Shown: piece by piece, positions 1 to 11,027 of the stretch
How the letters are laid out: each line of letters starts with the position of its first letter
Position numbering within the stretch: the first letter of the stretch is position 1
Assembly (NCBI GenBank): GCA_965153455.1
Contig: OZ234493.1
Span: forward strand, 16,916,213 to 16,980,212
From: Sphagnum compactum
Lineage: Eukaryota; Bryophyta; Sphagnopsida; Sphagnales
Direction: 5' to 3'
Length of the DNA stretch: 64,000 nt
Notes under the pieces: generated by a model
Database searches by the model: none
Seen by the model: only the letters and a program-made list of their open reading frames with translations
Told to the model about the DNA's origin: nothing
Program-made: the position numbers and the translations under genes

Positions 1-489
1 GATAAGTCCCATAGCATAACCTAAAACACTATGGTTTGGGAAATATCATTATGAGAAAACAAAACAAATTACCTTCCTTCATGGATAGATAACGTAACAT
101 CTATTGTTGGCCACAAGTGTGAACACACTCAACTCATTTTCCTTTCTAATCCCAATTTTTTGTAATTTGTTTGAATTTTTGACAACAAAATTCATTCAAA
201 ATTCAATATCATCCACACCTTAAGTATGAAAATTATGAAATAAACTTCATTAAAATTGATTCGGCAACTATTTCCCAACAACACCATGTACACCTTTGGA
301 TTCGAATACAATTTTTATTTATGATTTTATTAATGTTTACTAAGAAAATGGTTCAATAATCAATAGCCTTTGCATCAACGCACCCCTACTCATTGTTAGG
401 TTTTCAAATACATCAATAGCATTGCATGAAGCAATTTCAACATGATAAAACAAAACAAGATTAAGTAACTACATTCATAAATAGATTAC
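1..489. other. AT-rich spacer, no gene seen
   Basis: No reading frame or RNA gene is supported. A related unit of roughly 450 bp occurs at about 50437-50885 and again at about 50886-51280 in copy B, so the stretch is part of a degenerate tandem repeat field. Confidence 0.6.
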
Positions 490-1390
490 ATTACATGTTT
501 TTTTCTTGTATCAAATGCATGGTTATTTATGATGCAATTTTTTTTGTGCATATAAATAATAAAATTTGATTTTAAAATAAAATTTAAGAAAAATTTGAAC
601 TATAAGTTTGTAATAATGTGCATGTTCAATACACTTAACTATTATTTATACGTAGACTGAATTTAAGTTTACAACATATCAAATAATGATACATAATCAA
701 TACTTCTATGGAACTTTAATGTTTATTCATTTTTATTCAGATGATATTTGAATATTTTCTTTAAATTGTAATAAAATTTCATTAAATATTAAACTACATG
801 TAAATTATATTTGTGTAAATGAATGGTTATGTATGATGCAAATATTATTTGTGCATATAAATATTAAATTTAATTTCAAAGTAAAATTTAAAGAAAATCT
901 GAAATTTGAGTTTGTAATAATGTATGTTCAATATATGTAATTTATTATTTATTTTTATTCAAATCCTAGTATACAACAAATAAACTAATTATGCATAACT
1001 AATAATTTTGTGGAACCTTAATGTTTATTCAGTTTTATACATATAATGATGTCTTGATATATATTTTAGATTACAATAAAAAGTCATTCATTATTAATAT
1101 ACATGTAAACGTTTCTCTATACGTGAATGGTTCATTGGTTATGTATGATGGATTTTTTTTGGTGTGTAAAAATATTACACTTTAATTTGAAAATAAAATT
1201 TAAGGAAATTTTGAAATATAATTCAACTTAATAATGTTTATGTTCAATACATGCATAATTTAGTTTACAACAAATGCTTTTTGGAATAGGTTGAATACAT
1301 TTGTAATTATTATTTCCATGTAGATTAATTTTAGTTTGCAACACATCATGTAATGATACATAATTAATATTTTTTAGAAATTTATTTTTT
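490..1390. repeat. Degenerate tandem repeat, about 305-bp period
   Basis: Three successive blocks starting near 605, 908 and 1221 share the same word order: 'gtaataatgt', 'gttcaata', 'acaacatatcaa' or similar, 'atgatacataat', 'tttattca', 'acatgtaaa', 'aatggttatgtatgatg', 'aaaatttaa'. Spacing is about 303-313 bp. A partial unit lies at 490-604. The same array is at 51280-52230 in copy B. No coding potential. Confidence 0.7.
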
Positions 1391-2204
1391 ATTCTAGTTT
1401 TGGCTATTAGTTCCAATAAGTTTTTCATTTTTCCATTTTATTATCAATATTTTATTATTTACTTAGTTATTTATGATTAAATTATAATAATGATTGGAAT
1501 AATTAGCAATATATATTTAGTCAATTATCATATAATTTTAGAGATTCTTTTCATTTAACATTACTATACTTTGAGATATATTTTTTATATATATTTCTTA
1601 TTTAATAGCTATTATACTAGTTCATAAAAGTTCCAACAAGTTAGATAAAAATATGAATAATAATAATTAAATAACTAGCCTAGCCTAACTACTCGCTACA
1701 ATTATTAATAATGTTTTTGTTGTATTTATAGCCAACTATTAATTGTCACAATATTTTAATAACTAATTTGATAAAAATATCATTTAAATTTGATTATTGA
1801 TTATTTAAATTTTAGTGAATTCATTGTTTTATGAAATGTTAATAAAAAGTTATAAGGGGTTTGGAATTTTTAAAAATTTCAGTAATCACTATTAATTAAT
1901 TAGTTAATAGATAATTACATTTAATTTCTGGTTTTCTTTAAAATTAACTAATCACCATATTATTTAATAAATGACGATAATATGTTAATTGTTTAAATCA
2001 TACAATTATACTATTAAAATATTTGATAAATAATTATTTATAAGTAATTAAGGTAAGTAGCTAAACTTAGGTTAGGTATATTATTAGTTTAGGTCTAGGC
2101 CTAACTAAATTTAAACTAACTTATACAACTAGACTACAACTAAAATTTTCATCCCATATTGTTTGGCTTCCATTCCATGAATCCAAGTTATATAAATGAG
2201 TGCA
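1391..2204. other. AT-rich spacer, no gene seen
   Basis: Low-complexity A/T-rich DNA, collinear with copy B at about 52220-53075 with many small indels. No open frame, RNA gene or transposon end recognised. Confidence 0.6.
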
Positions 2205-2528
2205 TTTCAGGAGTCCTTCCTCCCACTCGACCTGTATCAACAGGACCCCGTCAGCAATAAGGTTTTAGGGTATAAGGTTTATGGCTCATTGCCCTTTGTT
2301 CACTTCCAAGTTGTAAGAATAAATGTTGAGTTTCAGAGATGCAGTAGCTCCAAGTAATTTGATTGCATAAGGCAGACTATCCCCCTTTCAAGGCTACCTC
2401 CTCTTAGACTGGCACTGATACCAGTATCTCAAGGGTGGACCCTAAGGCTGCTCATCTCAAAAAATATGCCTAACCTACATACAGTTGGCAGTTCAGGTTC
2501 CCCTAGACCTTCACCAGTCTGTACCTTC
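2205..2528. mobile_element. Copy-A-specific 324-bp insertion of unknown type
   Basis: Copy B runs directly from 'gagtgca' to 'tgttaaagaacac' at about 53075-53095, whereas copy A carries about 324 extra bases at the same point. The insert is richer in G+C than its flanks. I see no terminal repeat or clear target duplication. The minus strand has short protein-like stretches, so a processed gene fragment or a short non-autonomous element are both possible. Deletion from copy B is an alternative. Confidence 0.5.
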
Positions 2529-2639
2529 TGTTAAAAAACACAATAAACATGAAAATGTAATAGCCATTTGGGATGAACCAATAAAAAAGGTTCAACCTTG
2601 AAGGTTAAACCAAATGAAATAAGATTTCATTTATTATTT

Positions 2640-2790
2640 GCCAAATGGCCTAGGTTTAGGCCTAACATAGGTGCCTAGGTCTAGCCCTAACTTAAGCCTA
2701 AATTAAATGGCCTATGTTTAAGTTTAGCCTAAATGCCTAGGTTTCGACCTAATCTATGCTCATGCACCATATGGCCTAGCTTATTGATGT
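2640..2790. repeat. Short 'cctaggttta / gcctaa' repeat tract
   Basis: Repeated variants of 'gcctaggttta', 'aggcctaa' and 'aaatggccta' occupy this tract and its partner at 53205-53310. Simple degenerate repeat, no gene. Confidence 0.5.
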
Positions 2791-2793
2791 GGA

Positions 2794-2931
2794 TGTGCCA
2801 CGTGTCATTTAATTATTTGTTGACCCCAAACTTTGTGAACATGCCACGTGCTATTTTACTATTTGTTGACCTCAAACTTTATGAGCATGCCACGTGTCAT
2901 TTAACTATTTGTTGACCCCAAAATTTGTGAA
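2794..2931. repeat. 46-bp tandem repeat, three units, with CACGTG cores
   Basis: Units start at 2794, 2840 and 2886 and share 'tgccacgtg' followed by 'tatttgttgacc' and 'aaactttgtgaa'. Copy B has a single unit near 53350. The CACGTG core is a G-box-like bZIP/bHLH site, but the repeat lies 3' of the kinase exon, so a promoter role is not supported. Confidence 0.75.
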
Positions 2932-4186
2932 TGTGCCATGTATCAACATTGTGACTATGTCACGCGTCACCAACCATCTGGCCAAATGTTCAACTTACAT
3001 AGTTGCAACCTAATTGAAATTGTAATTATATTTTTGGGTGACATCATGCTTAGTCGATGGACGAAGTTCATCCACTAATTGAATCTAGTTGACAACATCC
3101 CTTGACTAGATTAGTAGAACAATTTTCAACTAAATTGGCAAGTAGTGACATGTAATGGTTATTGTTGTGGTGTTGACATGTGGCATACACTTTTGACTGT
3201 AATTTCATTCTTAACTTGTACTTGTCAACATTACGAGTTAATAGTTGCAAAAAATATTTCCAAGTCGCAAAAAACAACTTGCAACTATATTTGTAGTTTT
3301 CAACTTGGTTTGTAGTTGAACACTATTTGAAAACATAGTTGCAAAAGCAGGTGTTTTCTACTAATGTTTTAGTTTTACGGGGACTAGCACAATTGGTATC
3401 TGTAGATAATTATTGTGGTGTTTACAATCTTATAGATGTGGATGCATTGTTGCACTCACATCCACAATTCAACCTCTTGGGGTTGAATATCTATTTTGCG
3501 GAGTCAAAATCAGACTTTTAAGAAAATTTTCCTTCAAAATTAGAATCCGTATTTCCAAAATTTGAACTTTCCAACATTGTGGTTCTCTTCTTTTTTAATT
3601 ATATTTTGTTGACATGGAGGTGCAAATATAATATTTAAAGGATATAATTGTAAGTTCCATAATGTAATGTAGCAATGGCCCATTTGTATCATAACCTCTA
3701 ACATTTGTTGGTATGTGGTTGGATAGTGGGTCAAGTGGCATCCAAGGGGTACAATACAAGTAGTAAGAACTGAGGATTTCACAACTTGACTTTGGAATGT
3801 TAAAATTGCTTATTGTAAGGCAGTACTACATTAGGCCATGGTGGGTCAATCACTTGCAAAGATTTTACTTCTAATGGTACCTTATGTTTTCCTTCAAAAA
3901 CATAGAAAGAAAAAAAGACACAAAAACACTTATTTGAAAGCATTTGATAATCCTATGTATACTATTATGAAAATTCAAGTGTTGAAGTATTGACACAATT
4001 TGAACATAGTCCATAGACAATGGGAACAATTATAAACAAGGCTTCACATAGAAACACTCATAGCACACTTAAACAAGCTCCTTGATCAAGTTGAACGCAT
4101 TAGCACTAAGATTTGTGTGAATTTGCATTTATATCCATACATGCCTACAAAATGAAGAATTGTTCATGCATTAGGTTAATTTGAAT
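2932..4186. other. 3' flank of the kinase gene, no separate gene seen
   Basis: Collinear with 53390-54648 in copy B. Only short frames occur and none is conserved as protein between copies in a convincing way. It should hold the 3' UTR and polyadenylation region of the minus-strand gene ending at 4187, but no single signal stands out. Confidence 0.55.
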
Positions 4187-5676
4187 TCATAATTCATTGC
4201 ACACAAAAAGATCAAATCTAATTTCCTTGAGACGCCTACAAATAATTGAGAATTTTGGGCGTTCATGTGGATTAGGTGCCCAACACTCCTTGATCAAGGA
4301 GAGTAATTGTGCAAGGTCACTATTGTTGGAAGGCAAAGATGGCCTTTCATGTTGCGGGGAACTAATTCTTTCAAGCACTCTTACCGGGGGGTTACCAAAA
4401 GGGTGCAAATTTCCAGATAAAATTTGTGAACACATGATTCCAAAGCTATAAACATCAGCCTTTCGTGCGGAATAATTTTCCCCAAAAGCCTCTGGGGCCC
4501 TCCATGAAGCTGCTCCACAAATCTGGGACTGCAACATTGATGCAGAAGTATTGACCTTTGTCTTTGCCAAACCAAAATCTGCCAACTTCACCTCGGCATA
4601 CCCATCTGCAAATAACTCAGGGTTTGTGTTGGGACAAACTAAGATGTTATTAGGTTTGAGGTCACGATGTACAACATCTCGTCCATGCAAATATTCCATA
4701 CCTAAAGCAATTTGTAACATAATGTCAATGGCTGCTTGAGGTGTGAATGGATAACGGCGTGAAACCTTTCGTTCCTTGATGTGCCTTTCTAGATTTGTGG
4801 GCATGAGCTCCATCAAAATTGAACACTTGGTAGAATCTTGATGGCAACATATCAATTGCACAATATGTGGATGGTTCAGGTTAGCCATGATTCCAACTTC
4901 ATTTGCAAAATCACGCTTTTGATCCTCATTATCAAAAGGATTAAAGGATTTTTTAGCACAAACCATCCCAAACCATGTGCATTCAGAAACTGCTCCAAAT
5001 GTGCCTAGCCCCAAAAAGTTTCCTGGCTGTGTTTCCAAATCGGTGGTCCAAAGAAACCATGGAAGTGGACCATCTTGTGGGTTGTTGGCACTCATAACAT
5101 TTTGAACCTTTTTCTGGAAATAATCTGCAAGCTTGATTTTTGTTCTTGTTTTCGAATCACCAGTAAGTCCATTCATTGGTTGATGTTGAAGCTCCGCAAT
5201 GTGTGCATTCCAAAACTGTTCATTATTACTTAGATCTTGCCTTTTGAGTTGTTCAAATCTCAAATGAACAAATTCCCATGTACAATCTTCATCCTTCTTT
5301 AACAACCTTGTGCACCATTGCCAATCAACAACAATAGCAACAAATGCATGTACATTGTTCATTTGTGCCAATAATGATTTGAGTTTCCTTGACACATCAC
5401 TGCACTCTTGCACAATCAAGTCTGCTTTCTTCACGATGCGAAACAACTCTTTATATATTGGTGTTGCCCAAGTCTTGTCCATGAGATAAGATTTGTCGGC
5501 CAATATTGTGTCCACCATGCACTTGCACTGTAAGACATTCACATGTAGTTTTGAATTTTGGTTCGATGCTCGATCATCCAAGTCATGTATGGCGGTTAAA
5601 ATCTTTTCTTTGAGAACTTCTATGTTGGCAAAGTTCAATGAAGTTGTTCTGAAGGTGACCTCAATGTCATTGGGAC
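4187..5676 (-). CDS. TPR-kinase gene, copy A, last exon: helical region plus protein kinase domain
   Basis: Terminal exon, about 495 codons and a TAA stop. Numbering from the exon start, residues 1-200 are mostly helical, with WATPIYKELFRIV near 70 and DWQW near 118; this loosely resembles the N-terminal helical (DUF1221/HeLo-like) part of plant MLKL-type kinases (inference). Residues about 215-490 form a complete kinase domain: glycine loop GLGTFGAV, AKK with the catalytic Lys near 243, alpha-C Glu in FANEV, HRDLKPNN near 337, DFGLAK near 367, WRAPE near 393 and the C-terminal CW...ERPKF. All catalytic residues are present, so an active, probably cytosolic, Ser/Thr kinase is expected. The frame stays open upstream to an ATG at 5734, but ttgttcttgtag ending at 5677 is a better splice acceptor and its phase matches the preceding exon. 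Confidence 0.9.
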
Positions 5677-6755
5677 CTACAAGAACACAATTCAAAATAT
5701 ATGAAAGATGTAATGTCACATCTATGTGAAACATGCATCACAATTATGCTTAGTTCAACAATGTAATTTAGGGTGTGACTACGCATCTAAAAGCCAAAAA
5801 CCATGTTGGATAATGGTGAAAACTATGAATTTTTTCAGATATGTTTTTTTCTTGACATTTTAAAGATATTTTAATCATTCAAAATTGTGTTAAATGACTA
5901 ATAACAATATTCAGGAATTCAAATTAAAAATTCATTAAATTAAATTTTGTGTTTTGGGTTTAGTAAATGACGTTTGAACTTGAGCTAGTGCTATGTCAGA
6001 TTATGGTTAATTTTACAAAGGATTATAAGAAAGACTATTTTTATAAAATAATTTTGATGGCAATTGTTTTTTAATGATAATAAGCTACTACTCACATTTT
6101 TAAAAAATCACAATTTGAAAGATATGGAATTTGAAATTCAAAGTATTTTTAAAATTTTTAATTTGCAAAAGTCCTTTACCACATGTAAATGGGGTGTAAT
6201 GTGCATGACATACAAAACAAAGTTGTAGTTTATGATAAAAGAAACAAAAACCTAAAGTAGTTAACATATTTTGGTATGATTCAAAATTATGATAAATTTT
6301 CAAAATGAAATGCAAAATCTGGCAAAATCTACACACTTTGAAATTTTCATATTTAGTCAAAAATGAATAACAAAAAAAATTTGATCTATTGGGATAACTA
6401 TATGTATTTTTAATAACAAGTTGAAAAATATTTCATTCAAAAAATATTTCATATGAAAAAGTGATAAAAAAACAAAAAGGATTCATAGTCCTTTTGTAAC
6501 GTTATCACGTTGGCTCCTTTGTGTGTACTCACACCCTTCAACAAACTTTTGCATGTGCTAGACTTGTATGTTAGCCCCTAACAACTTGTGTGTGTTTGTG
6601 AAGTCCTCCTTAGTGAAGGAATGACAAAAACAAAATCTACTAATTATGATCCATGACTATCATTTTTACTATTTTATTTTGTATCATCTTCATTTGTGTT
6701 ATTTCATGCATGGACCATGAACATGAAACTTGCAACAAGAGTGTAGGTAGAATAC
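5677..6755 (-). other. Intron 2 of copy A TPR-kinase gene
   Basis: Donor AAAAG|GTATTC at 6756/6755 and acceptor TTGTAG|GT at 5677/5676, both conserved in copy B. The upstream exon ends with one base of a codon and the downstream exon supplies two, giving Gly. The intron is about 1.08 kb, AT-rich, with in-frame stops; short frames inside it (for example 6100-6360) are not supported as genes. Confidence 0.75.
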
Positions 6756-6908
6756 CTTTTAACTTAAAATGATAACCATTTGAAGCATCTTCTAGTGTAG
6801 ACTCATCACCATCCAAAGCATCCTCTAACTCAAAGTGCATGTCTTCCACCTCCTCCTCTGTCGTGCAACTCAAGTAACAATTTGAACTTTCATTGACACC
6901 ATCATTCT
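6756..6908 (-). CDS. TPR-kinase gene, copy A, acidic linker exon
   Basis: 153-nt internal exon encoding about 50 residues rich in Glu and Asp (EEEVEDMHFELED, then DGDESTLEDASNGY). It begins after GGAGTAG at 6909 with two bases completing a codon and ends with one base before GTATTC. The frame and length are identical in copy B (57226-57378) despite substitutions, and both intron phases fit, which is the main support. It links the TPR exon to the kinase exon; a flexible acidic spacer is the likely role (inference). Confidence 0.75.
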
Positions 6909-7103
6909 CTACTCCATTTCATGCACATAATAGAAATGTTAGGATCCAAATATGACATATTTAAACAAAAATGACCACAATACCAACCGATGGCATAAAC
7001 CAAGGCATTTGTTATAAGAACAAATGCTTAAGCGAAAATCTCACAGACGTTGAAGGCATCCTTCATTATTACTTTGAAGGACGAAAAATGATTATAGAAT
7101 CAC
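6909..7103 (-). other. Intron 1 of copy A TPR-kinase gene
   Basis: 195-nt intron with donor ATGACAG|GTGATT (7104/7103) and acceptor GGAGTAG|AG (6909/6908). A plant-like branch point TCCTAAC lies about 35 nt before the acceptor. If the donor is not used the TPR frame reads on for 11 residues to a TAA at 7069. Copy B keeps the branch point and acceptor but has GC in place of GT at the donor. Confidence 0.72.
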
Positions 7104-9540
7104 CTGTCATGAGAAGATTTTTAAAGGCACTCGGTTGACTGCAAATTGATGAGAAATTTGGCGTGTTACTTGCCTCCACATCCCAACACTGCTCTATCAA
7201 AAACGAATTTTGAATATGAACATCAACCTTGTCAAGGTCCTCAAAGGCTCTAAGATAATCCTCCAAGTCCTTTTTGACATCTCCACGAATCCTCAAAGTG
7301 GATGCATTGTTTGGTTCAAGAACATCAACCTTGTCAAGGTCCTCCAAGGCTCCAGCATAATCCTCCAAGTTTTTTTTTACATCTCCACGAATCATCAAAG
7401 TGAAGGCATTGTTTGGCTCAAGAACATCAGCCTTGTTAAGGTCCTCTAAGGCTCCAACATAGTCCTCCAAGTTCAATTTGACATTTCCACGAGTCCTTAA
7501 AGTGAAGGCATTGTTTGGTTCAAGAACATCAGCCTTGTTAAGGTCCTCCAAGGCTCCAACATAATCTTGCAAGTTCCTTTTGACATCTCCATGAATCCTC
7601 AAAATGAAAGCATTGTTTGGTTCAAGAACATCAGCTTTGTCAAGGTCCTCCAAGGCTCCAACATAGTCCTCCAAGTTCAATTTGACATTTCCACGAGTCC
7701 TCAAAATGAAGGCATTGTTTGGTACAAGAAAATCAGCCGTGTTAAGGTCCTCCAAGGCTACAACATAGTCCTTCAACATATATTTGACATTTCCACGAAT
7801 CATCAAAGTGAAAGCACTGTTTGGGTCAAGAACATTAGCCTTGTCAAGGTCCTCTAAGGCTCCAACATAATCCTCCAAGTTCCTTTTAACATCTCCACGA
7901 ATCATCAAAGTGGATGGATTGTTTGGTTCAAGAACATCAACCTTGTCAAGGTCCTCCAAGGTTCCAACATAGTCTTTCAACATATATTTGACATTTCCAC
8001 GAGTCTTCAAAATGAAAGCATTGTTTGGTTCAAGAACATTAGCCTTGTTAAGGTCCTCCAAGGCTACAACATAGTCCTTCAACATACATTTGACATTTCC
8101 ACGAATCATCAAAATGAAGGCACTGTTTGGGTCAAGAACATCAGCATTGTTAAGGTCCTCCAAGGCTCCAACATAATCCTCCAAATTCCTTTTGACATCT
8201 CCACGAATCTTCAAAGTGAAGGCATTGTTTGGTTTAAGAACATCAGCCTTGTCAAGGTCCTCCAAGGCTCCAACATAGTCCTCCAAGTTCAATTTGACAT
8301 TTCCCCAAGTCCTCAAAATGAAGGCATTGTTTGGTTCAAGAACATCAGCTTTGTCAAGGTCCTTCAAGGCTACAACATAGTCTTTTAACATACATTTGAC
8401 ATTTCCACGAATCATCAAAATGAAGGCATTGTTTGGGTCAAGAACATCAGCCTTGTCAAGGTCTTCCAAGGCTCCAACATAGTCCTCCAAGTTCCTTTTG
8501 ACATCTCCACGAATCATCAAAGTGAAAGCATTGTTTGGGTCAAGAACATCAGCCTTGTCAAGGTCCTTTAAGGCTCTAACATAATCCTGCAAGTTCCTTT
8601 TGACATCTCCACAAATCATGAAAGTGAAGGCATCGTTTAGTTCAAGAACATCAGCTTTGTCAAGGTCCTCCAAGGCTCCAACATAATCATGCAAGTTCCT
8701 TTTGACATCTCCACGAATGCTCAAAGTGAAGGGATTGTTTGGTTTAAGAATATCAGCTTTGTCAAGGTCCTCCAAGGCTCCAACATAATCCTCCAAGTTC
8801 CTTTTGACATCTCCACGAATCATCAAAGTGAAAGCATTATTTGGTTCAAGAACATCAGCCTTGTCAAGCTCCTCCAAGGCCCCAACATAGTCCTCCAAGT
8901 TCCTTTTGACATCTCCATGAATCCTAAAAGTGAAGGCATTGTTTGGTTCAAGAACATCAGCGTTGTCAAGGTCTTCCAAGGCTCCAACATAATCCTCCAA
9001 GTTCAATTTGACATTTCCACGAGTCCTCAACGTGAAAGCATTGTTTGGTTCAAAACCATCAGCCTTGTCAAGGTCCTCCAAGGCTCCAACATAGTCTTGC
9101 AAGTTCCTTTTGACATCTCCACAAATCATCAAAGTGAAGGCATTATTTGGTTCAAGAACATCAGCATTGTCAAGGTCCTCCAAGGCTCCAACATAGTCCT
9201 CCAAGTTCCTTTTGACATCTCCACGAATCCTCAAAGTGGAAGCATTGTTTGGTTCAAGAGCATCAGCCTTGTCAAGGTCCTCCAAGGCTCCAACATAGTC
9301 CTTCAACATATATTTGACATTTCCACGAATCATCAAATTGAAGGCATTATTTGGGTCAAGATCATCAGCCTTGTCAAGGTCCTCCAAAGCTCCAACATAA
9401 TCTTGCAAGTTCCATTTGACATCCCCATGAATCATCAAAGTGGATGCATTCTTTGGTTCAAGAATGTCAACCTTGTTAAGACTATCCAAGGCCCCTTGAT
9501 AGTCCTTCAACATCTCTTTGAGTCTTTCACGAATCTTCAA
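7104..9540 (-). CDS. TPR-kinase gene, copy A, TPR-array exon (22 full units)
   Basis: Uninterrupted frame with 22 complete 34-residue units and a partial 23rd. The unit reads roughly DYVGALEDLDKADVLEPN followed by NAFTLMIRGDVKRNLE; the conserved Gly, the Tyr and AL, the DKA and the PN match the TPR consensus (G8, A20, A27, P32). TPR arrays form superhelices that bind partner proteins. The last unit runs into FLIEQCWDVEASN, then PNFSSICSQ, which looks like the CW...RP.F end of a kinase domain, then KNLLMT and the donor at 7104. The first codon at 9540 is TTG, not ATG; the frame continues a little upstream and the true start is not found. Spliced to the two downstream exons the product would be about 1360 residues without its 5' end. 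Confidence 0.85.
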
Positions 9541-9735
9541 AGTGAATGCATTGTTTGGTTCAAAAACATCAACGTTATCAAGGTCCTTCGAAGCTCCAAA
9601 GCTCCTTGATAGTCTTTCAACATCTATTTCACATTTCCACGTGTGTTATTTAAATGACTCCATTGTTTAATTCATGAACACTAGCCTTGTGAAGGTCCTC
9701 CATGGCTTTTTCGTAAGCCTTTCATTTTTCAAAGA
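9541..9735 (-). pseudogene. Decayed TPR units upstream of the array, copy A
   Basis: The minus strand still shows TPR-like text (MEDLHKASVHELNN, then RGNVK and MLKDYQGALE) but with a TAA, an in-frame TAG and an 8-bp internal duplication that shifts frame. The same TAA is present in copy B near 61455. Either the array has lost its 5' end in both copies, or an intron removes this part. Confidence 0.6.
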
Positions 9736-11027
9736 CATGAAATAATGGAAATACAATATATATATACATAATTATCAATAGATTGAACATTGTGATAAAG
9801 AATTTTTTTGGGAATTTTCCACCAAGCCTATGTCATCTTACTTTCATATAGATTTGAAATGTAATCGTTATTTGCACAATGATTGGTATACATAATTCTT
9901 ATCCTTGATGATTATTCCACCACTTGTTTTAAAAATGTGGTTTGTTAATAAACATCTCATTACATTATGCAATTTGTTCAATTTAGTAAATGTGAACTAA
10001 TGATGTGCATCTTAATCATTTTTTTTTTTCAATTTCCTGATGAAGCTAGGGTGGCAAACACCCTTAGGCAAATTCTGATTTAACTAAAAACACCATTTCA
10101 AAGAACTCTTAAAATTGTAACCAACAGGCATAAATGTAACAACACCTTCACCCAAAAAATATTTTAAAGTCATTTTTAAGCAAAAAAAACTTCCAAATAA
10201 AAGGAATTTGTAACAAAATAATTAGTATGCAAAAAATTGATTGATCATAATTTTGTAGCATGTCTTATTATTGAAATTTTTCTTCCCATTCCCCTGTCAT
10301 GTAGCTTGAATGTATATAAAATCTATTTGGTCCAAACATAAATGGGCAAATGATTAATACAAAGAAAAAATTGTTGAATCATTTAGAACATGCACTAATG
10401 TAGTTAGTTCTTTTGTTGATATTCCATTTCAACATGATTTGAAGGACAAACTTAATCATTGCCGAACAATATTGGTGCACAATTCCATCACGTGCATAAT
10501 TACATGCATATGCACAAACCTTGTCCAACATTATTGTTGCCTTATTCCATCAGTTGAATGGAATTATTTCCTTGGCAAACATCATTATTGTAACATTTTA
10601 TTTATATGAAATTCATGACTTTTAACTGTTGTAAAACTACTTGGAGTAGCTAAATGATGCAAGTCCCACTTTTGTTTAAATGAAACTCTTTAATATAATC
10701 TCGTTTGAAACCTAAGAATATGGTGTTCATGTTTTAATTAATCACTACTTGAGTTTTGAAACAAACTCCATTCATCACATCCTTCATACCCTTGAATAAG
10801 AACACAAACTTAGTTTTGACGTTGCAAAACATATTAAATTCAAGATGATAAATGTTTGTGTGTGAAACACATACCTACAAGTTTTGAAAAGTTGCAAAAG
10901 AGGTGATGTTTGAATGACGCTGATAGTTTTTGTTATGCTTTTGTGTTGGTTGCTAGCCCAATGAAGTGGATGTGAGCATTGGGGCAATGAAGAAAAGCAC
11001 GAAGTTAACCCACCTGAATCAAAAATC
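9736..11027. other. Upstream flank of TPR-kinase gene, no gene seen
   Basis: Collinear with 61540-62836 in copy B. Short frames are not conserved as protein. It may include the 5' UTR or promoter of the minus-strand gene, but no TATA box or start can be assigned. Confidence 0.45.

Noticed and set aside
2794-2931. G-box repeats as a light- or ABA-responsive promoter
   Set aside because: They lie 3' of the only nearby gene and the copy number is not conserved in copy B.
4187-5734. A stand-alone 515-residue kinase starting at ATG 5734
   Set aside because: The first 19 codons translate intron sequence. A good acceptor at 5677 and matching phases favour a spliced start in both copies, though an alternative transcript is not excluded.
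7104-9540. CRISPR-like regular repeat array
   Set aside because: The 102-bp period has no unique spacers, every unit is coding, and the context is eukaryotic.
8689-9609. 306-codon plus-strand frame across the TPR array (also 57772-58881 with 369 codons, and others)
   Set aside because: It is the antisense of the TPR repeats. A 102-bp unit open in one frame on the other strand repeats as a long frame. The minus strand shows the TPR consensus, splice sites and a kinase continuation.
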